Shown here: in pieces, positions 60,933 to 64,000 of the stretch
Position numbering within the stretch: position 1 is the first letter of the stretch
Layout of the letters: every line of letters starts with the position of its first letter
Assembly: GCA_027946365.1 (NCBI GenBank)
Contig: JAPEUQ010000002.1
Coordinates: forward strand, 1,984,001 to 2,048,000
DNA from: Kalmusia sp. IMI 367209
Taxonomy: Eukaryota > Ascomycota > Dothideomycetes > Pleosporales > Didymosphaeriaceae
DNA: 64,000 bases
Direction: 5' to 3'
Translations under genes and position numbers: made by a program
Notes under the pieces: model-generated
Told to the model about the DNA's origin: nothing
The model's database searches: none
What the model saw: the letters and a program-made list of their open reading frames with translations, nothing else

Positions 60933-61623
60933 ATGGGCGACTCCACCGATGCGAAGGGCGAGGATGGAGATGAACTGCAGTATGTGCAGTATCACGGCGC
61001 GAAGGAGGAGACGTATCTGCCTGCGATCCGACAGCTAATTTCCAAGGACTTGTCGGAACCGTATAGCATTTATGTCTACCGGTACTTCTTGTATCAGTGG
61101 GGAGACCTCTGCTACATGGTATTTCCTTCCCTTGCCATCCTCCTAGAGGTTATTGCTAATATTTTTACAGGCTCTAGATTCCTCCAATGCTCTCATTGGC
61201 GTCGTAGTCTGCAAACTCGAGCCCCACCGCAGCGGCACCTTCCGCGGCTACATCGCCATGCTCGCTGTGCGCGAAACCCATCGTGGCCGGGGCATCGCCA
61301 CCGAGCTCGTTTGCAAGGCCATCGATGCCATGGCCGCTCGCGACGCCGACGAGATCGTGCTCGAGACCGAGGTCACAAATACGGCCAGCCTAAAGTTATA
61401 TGAGCGGTTGGGCTTCCTGAGGAGCAAGAGGCTGCACAGGTATTACCTGAACGGCAATGCAGCTTTCAGGTTGATTTTGTATATGAAGGAGGGCACGGCG
61501 TTGAAGATGCCGGGTGTGGGACAGATGAGTGGGGCGGGATATGGATCGGGGAAGATAGAGGAGTACAGGGGTTTTGCGGCCGAGGAGGATGAAGTGGTTG
61601 GTGGGCAAGCTTCTGGGACGTGA
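60933..61623 (+). CDS. N-alpha-acetyltransferase 30, NatC catalytic subunit (Mak3-like)
   Basis: Exons are 60933-61118 and 61171-61623, phase 0; 212 aa. GNAT fold: an N-terminal SKDLSEPYSIYVYRYFL element typical of Naa30/Mak3, then GYIAMLAVRETHRGRGIA (acetyl-CoA pyrophosphate loop R-x-x-G-x-A type), LETEVTNTASLKLYERLGF and RLHRYYLNG. NatC acetylates N termini beginning Met-Leu, Met-Ile, Met-Phe and similar, co-translationally with Naa35 and Naa38 partners. A C-terminal tail of about 50 residues, Gly- and acid-rich, extends beyond the catalytic fold. The start ATG at 60933 directly follows the promoter shared with LRO1. Confidence 0.92.
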
Positions 61624-63972
61624 AGAAATGTAGGTAATGACGAGAGATCTGCTGGCGAAAGGTTCAAACCAAGCATCGAGTCGAGAATAAGAAGAGGAAG
61701 CTGAGAGTAGCGCAACGACCATAGCAGCAACCCACAGCGCTGTTAAGATGGCTAAGCATTGGTGAAATGGACTAGCGAGCCGAGCTGTCGTGAAAGAGGC
61801 CAAATTGAAAAGATTACAAGGCTACCATAAAAGACGCTGTATATACTCATGCGCACCTATCTTCAAGCAATGCTTCCTAGAACCAGCTTGGCATTCATCC
61901 CATCCAACCCTAGTCTATCTGCACTATAAAAGCCCGTCAGATCTTCCCACATTTTTCTCCTCACACTTACTCCTTCGCGACCTTACTACTGAAACCGACA
62001 ATATGGATAGTGATGCCGAGGCCTGCCTTCTCCCCGGCGTACTGAAAGTTGTCATGGATATGGCTTGCCGGTCTTTCAGAAAATGCATTCATAAGGTTCC
62101 ATGACTCCGTGAGGCTGTCCTATCCATAGTTCAAAGCCCAATACGAATATTACGCCGTCCTTATCGCGATTCTTTCCAACATTGACACTTAAAACCGTTC
62201 AAAGGCGTTTGATGTGGAAGTGTGTATGCTCCCCTCTGTGCCTCAAAGTGTCGTTCTGTATGAGCATGGGGTACACCACATTTTTAAACAGAAAAAAAGT
62301 TCAAGCTAGTCGCCGCATGGCTCCAGGACGCGGCTCTGTCCTTTCCGGCAGTATTAATTCTTCATTATCCTCAATTCCCTGGTCTTTATAGAGCCGCCAT
62401 AGAATTGGGCCAGAAGTGGTTTTACGTGGAAGCGTGCATCTTCCCTCCTATCCCAAATCACCAGAACCACTCGTATTTGTGGTGGATAAAAATTGAATGG
62501 AGACCTAGCATGGTTCGGGGGAGGTTTTCCTGCTCAGATTGGCCTGTACAATCCATATGTGAGAGACCAGCAGCAGTACGTACCCGACGACACTCTTCTC
62601 CAAAATCTCTCTCTAAAACCCAGAGGATGATACCGATATGTGCTTCTCTCTGCCTCGCTAAAACTATACTATAATGGAACTATGGAGCGCACCATTTGAA
62701 TCTCAGTGCCTGCGCATCTACATAGGTCTGAGAGATTCTTCTGTCTTCTTCCAACTTCGCCGTTGCTGTACATCTATACGAAGGATACATTATCCCTGGA
62801 AGATCAAATTCTTCCCCGTCAGCCACATAAAGGATTTAGTAGAAGATCTATTCATAATCTTTATTTACTCATTATCAGAAAGACACTTCAGCGAACACAT
62901 GTGTACTGTGGCTTGATAACTCAACTCACAACTAAGTATATATATACCTGCGGAAGTATTTTCTGACTTCCCTCGACTTTATGAGCATATGGAGACTTTT
63001 AAAAATTTATCTACTTCATACCCTACTCTTGTCATGTCGATCAAACTTATAAAAGTTCGGTATATGTGGAGGCCTGCTTCTTCCGAGTCATACCAGAAAA
63101 GACTACCTTACAAATCCGGGTCATCATTCATATTGACACGACTAAAGGATATCTACGCCCTGGCTATGAAGTACGCGGCTTCGCAGAAGAAAGTGCATGA
63201 AAGCATCGCTCTGGGAGACTATCCTCTTCCTTTCCAGTCTAAAGTATTAAAATCAAGTCTTTTCTACTTCTTCATGAGTAATCCCTGGTTTGCGATATTG
63301 TACTAACATCATAAGGTCCCTCACATGATGTTCGAGCAATAAAAAGAAATCAATCTAACCAAGAAATGGAGTGCCTGGCTATGAGAACATAGAATAAACG
63401 GTTTGTGGCTCTTGGGGGCCCTCTTCTTTTATTTGATTGGTCGAATAACATCATGAAAGAGCTAGTTCTACAAGGGAACATATCCTATAGTCACTTGGAT
63501 CCTGAGCTCATAAGTATTCCTTTGTCGCTTGTCTAATCGCATCTCACACCTTTTTTCACGATCAAATGTCCATGTGATCGTCATAATTGACTCTCACCCA
63601 GATTCCTCTCATGTCTTAGTCGTTATGTCAGCGATGTCAGACGCCATGGGCGCTTTTACCACATGGGGCAATAAGCCATTACCGGACGCGGCACTGCAAC
63701 ATCACCTAGCACGACTCTCACAGACATCATAGCTGAATAGGTGGGACAGCATATGCCTACTAGATTCTAGGGCGATGAGGAAGGTCAAGTACGCAAAGAC
63801 ATATATAACGGCGTCATGAAGCGCCTCAAAACTCTGCCATTCTAATCACATAACATCAGCTACTCCGCTATAATTTTGCTGTATCGGTTTTACGAATTGA
63901 GATCACCGAGGTCGTCTTGCTGTCGTAATATCTTCTGTCCTCCATATTACTTTGTATCCATATTCATCCACC
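61624..63972. other. Region of decayed small coding repeats
   Basis: About 2.3 kb after NAA30. Short plus-strand ORFs share a motif of the form V-E-A-C-x-[FL]-P. It occurs near 62,015 (DAEACLLPG), 62,214 (DVEVCMLPS), 62,426 (YVEACIFPP) and 63,066 (YVEACFFRV). YPQF and FP-x-LY motifs also recur upstream of copies. Frames are broken by stops and an apparent missing A in the A7 run at about 62,290-62,296. I do not recognise the family. It looks like a degenerate tandem array of small paralogues rather than functional genes. Confidence 0.4.
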
Positions 63973-64000
63973 ATGTCGAATAACGTCTACCTCGATCCCC
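63973..64000 (+). CDS. Possible start of a gene cut by the window edge
   Basis: ATG at 63973 sits in a good context (CCACC before it) and opens a frame reading MSNNVYLDP to the edge. Only nine codons are visible, so identity is unknown and the call is tentative. Confidence 0.3.

Overview
The window is eukaryotic DNA from a filamentous ascomycete (Pezizomycotina; a Dothideomycete would fit, but I cannot prove the class). Evidence: protein genes interrupted by short introns of about 45-115 bp with GTRNGN donors and YAG acceptors, a HET-domain protein, a Zn2Cys6 regulator, WSC-domain and GPI-type cell-surface proteins, a SAGA Hfi1/Ada1 subunit, and families such as Gcn1, Lro1 and UGGT at fungal lengths. 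I saw no bacterial operons, CRISPR arrays, tRNA or rRNA genes.

Layout. 0-16.6 kb is a dense housekeeping block: a hotdog thioesterase, a DHX29/YLR419W-type RNA helicase divergent from GCN1 (both act on ribosomes, 357 bp shared upstream region), and the SAGA subunit Hfi1/Ada1. 16.6-31 kb is accessory: a GPI-type surface protein with an in-frame stop, an intronless four-module fusion enzyme (methyltransferase, FAD-linked oxidase, phosphomevalonate-kinase-like kinase, APRT-like phosphoribosyltransferase), a large AAA ATPase-HET fusion directly upstream of it on the same strand, and a two-WSC-domain surface protein. 31.9-36.8 kb holds an NDR-family kinase with an in-frame stop and a probable RapZ-C-like protein with three frame breaks. 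36.8-48.2 kb is mostly gene-poor, GC-rich sequence on both sides of one Zn2Cys6 regulator. 48.2-55.5 kb has a cytochrome P450 and UGGT, the ER folding sensor. After a 3.2 kb gap, PDAT/Lro1 and the NatC catalytic subunit Naa30 are divergent over 207 bp. The last 2.3 kb contains decayed, repeated small coding motifs, with a possible gene start at the very edge.

Two things stand out. First, the AAA-HET gene and the four-module enzyme lie head to tail, 336 bp apart. This resembles a candidate allorecognition or immune receptor next to a metabolite-modifying enzyme; any functional link is inference. Second, at least seven reading-frame breaks fall in GCN1, AAA-HET, WSC and the RapZ-C-like gene, nearly all in or beside short homopolymers, and two in-frame stops replace probable Trp codons. 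GCN1 is conserved enough that its breaks suggest sequence error, so the breaks elsewhere should not be read as pseudogenes without checking. All exon coordinates were derived by hand from splice signals, frame arithmetic and family conservation.
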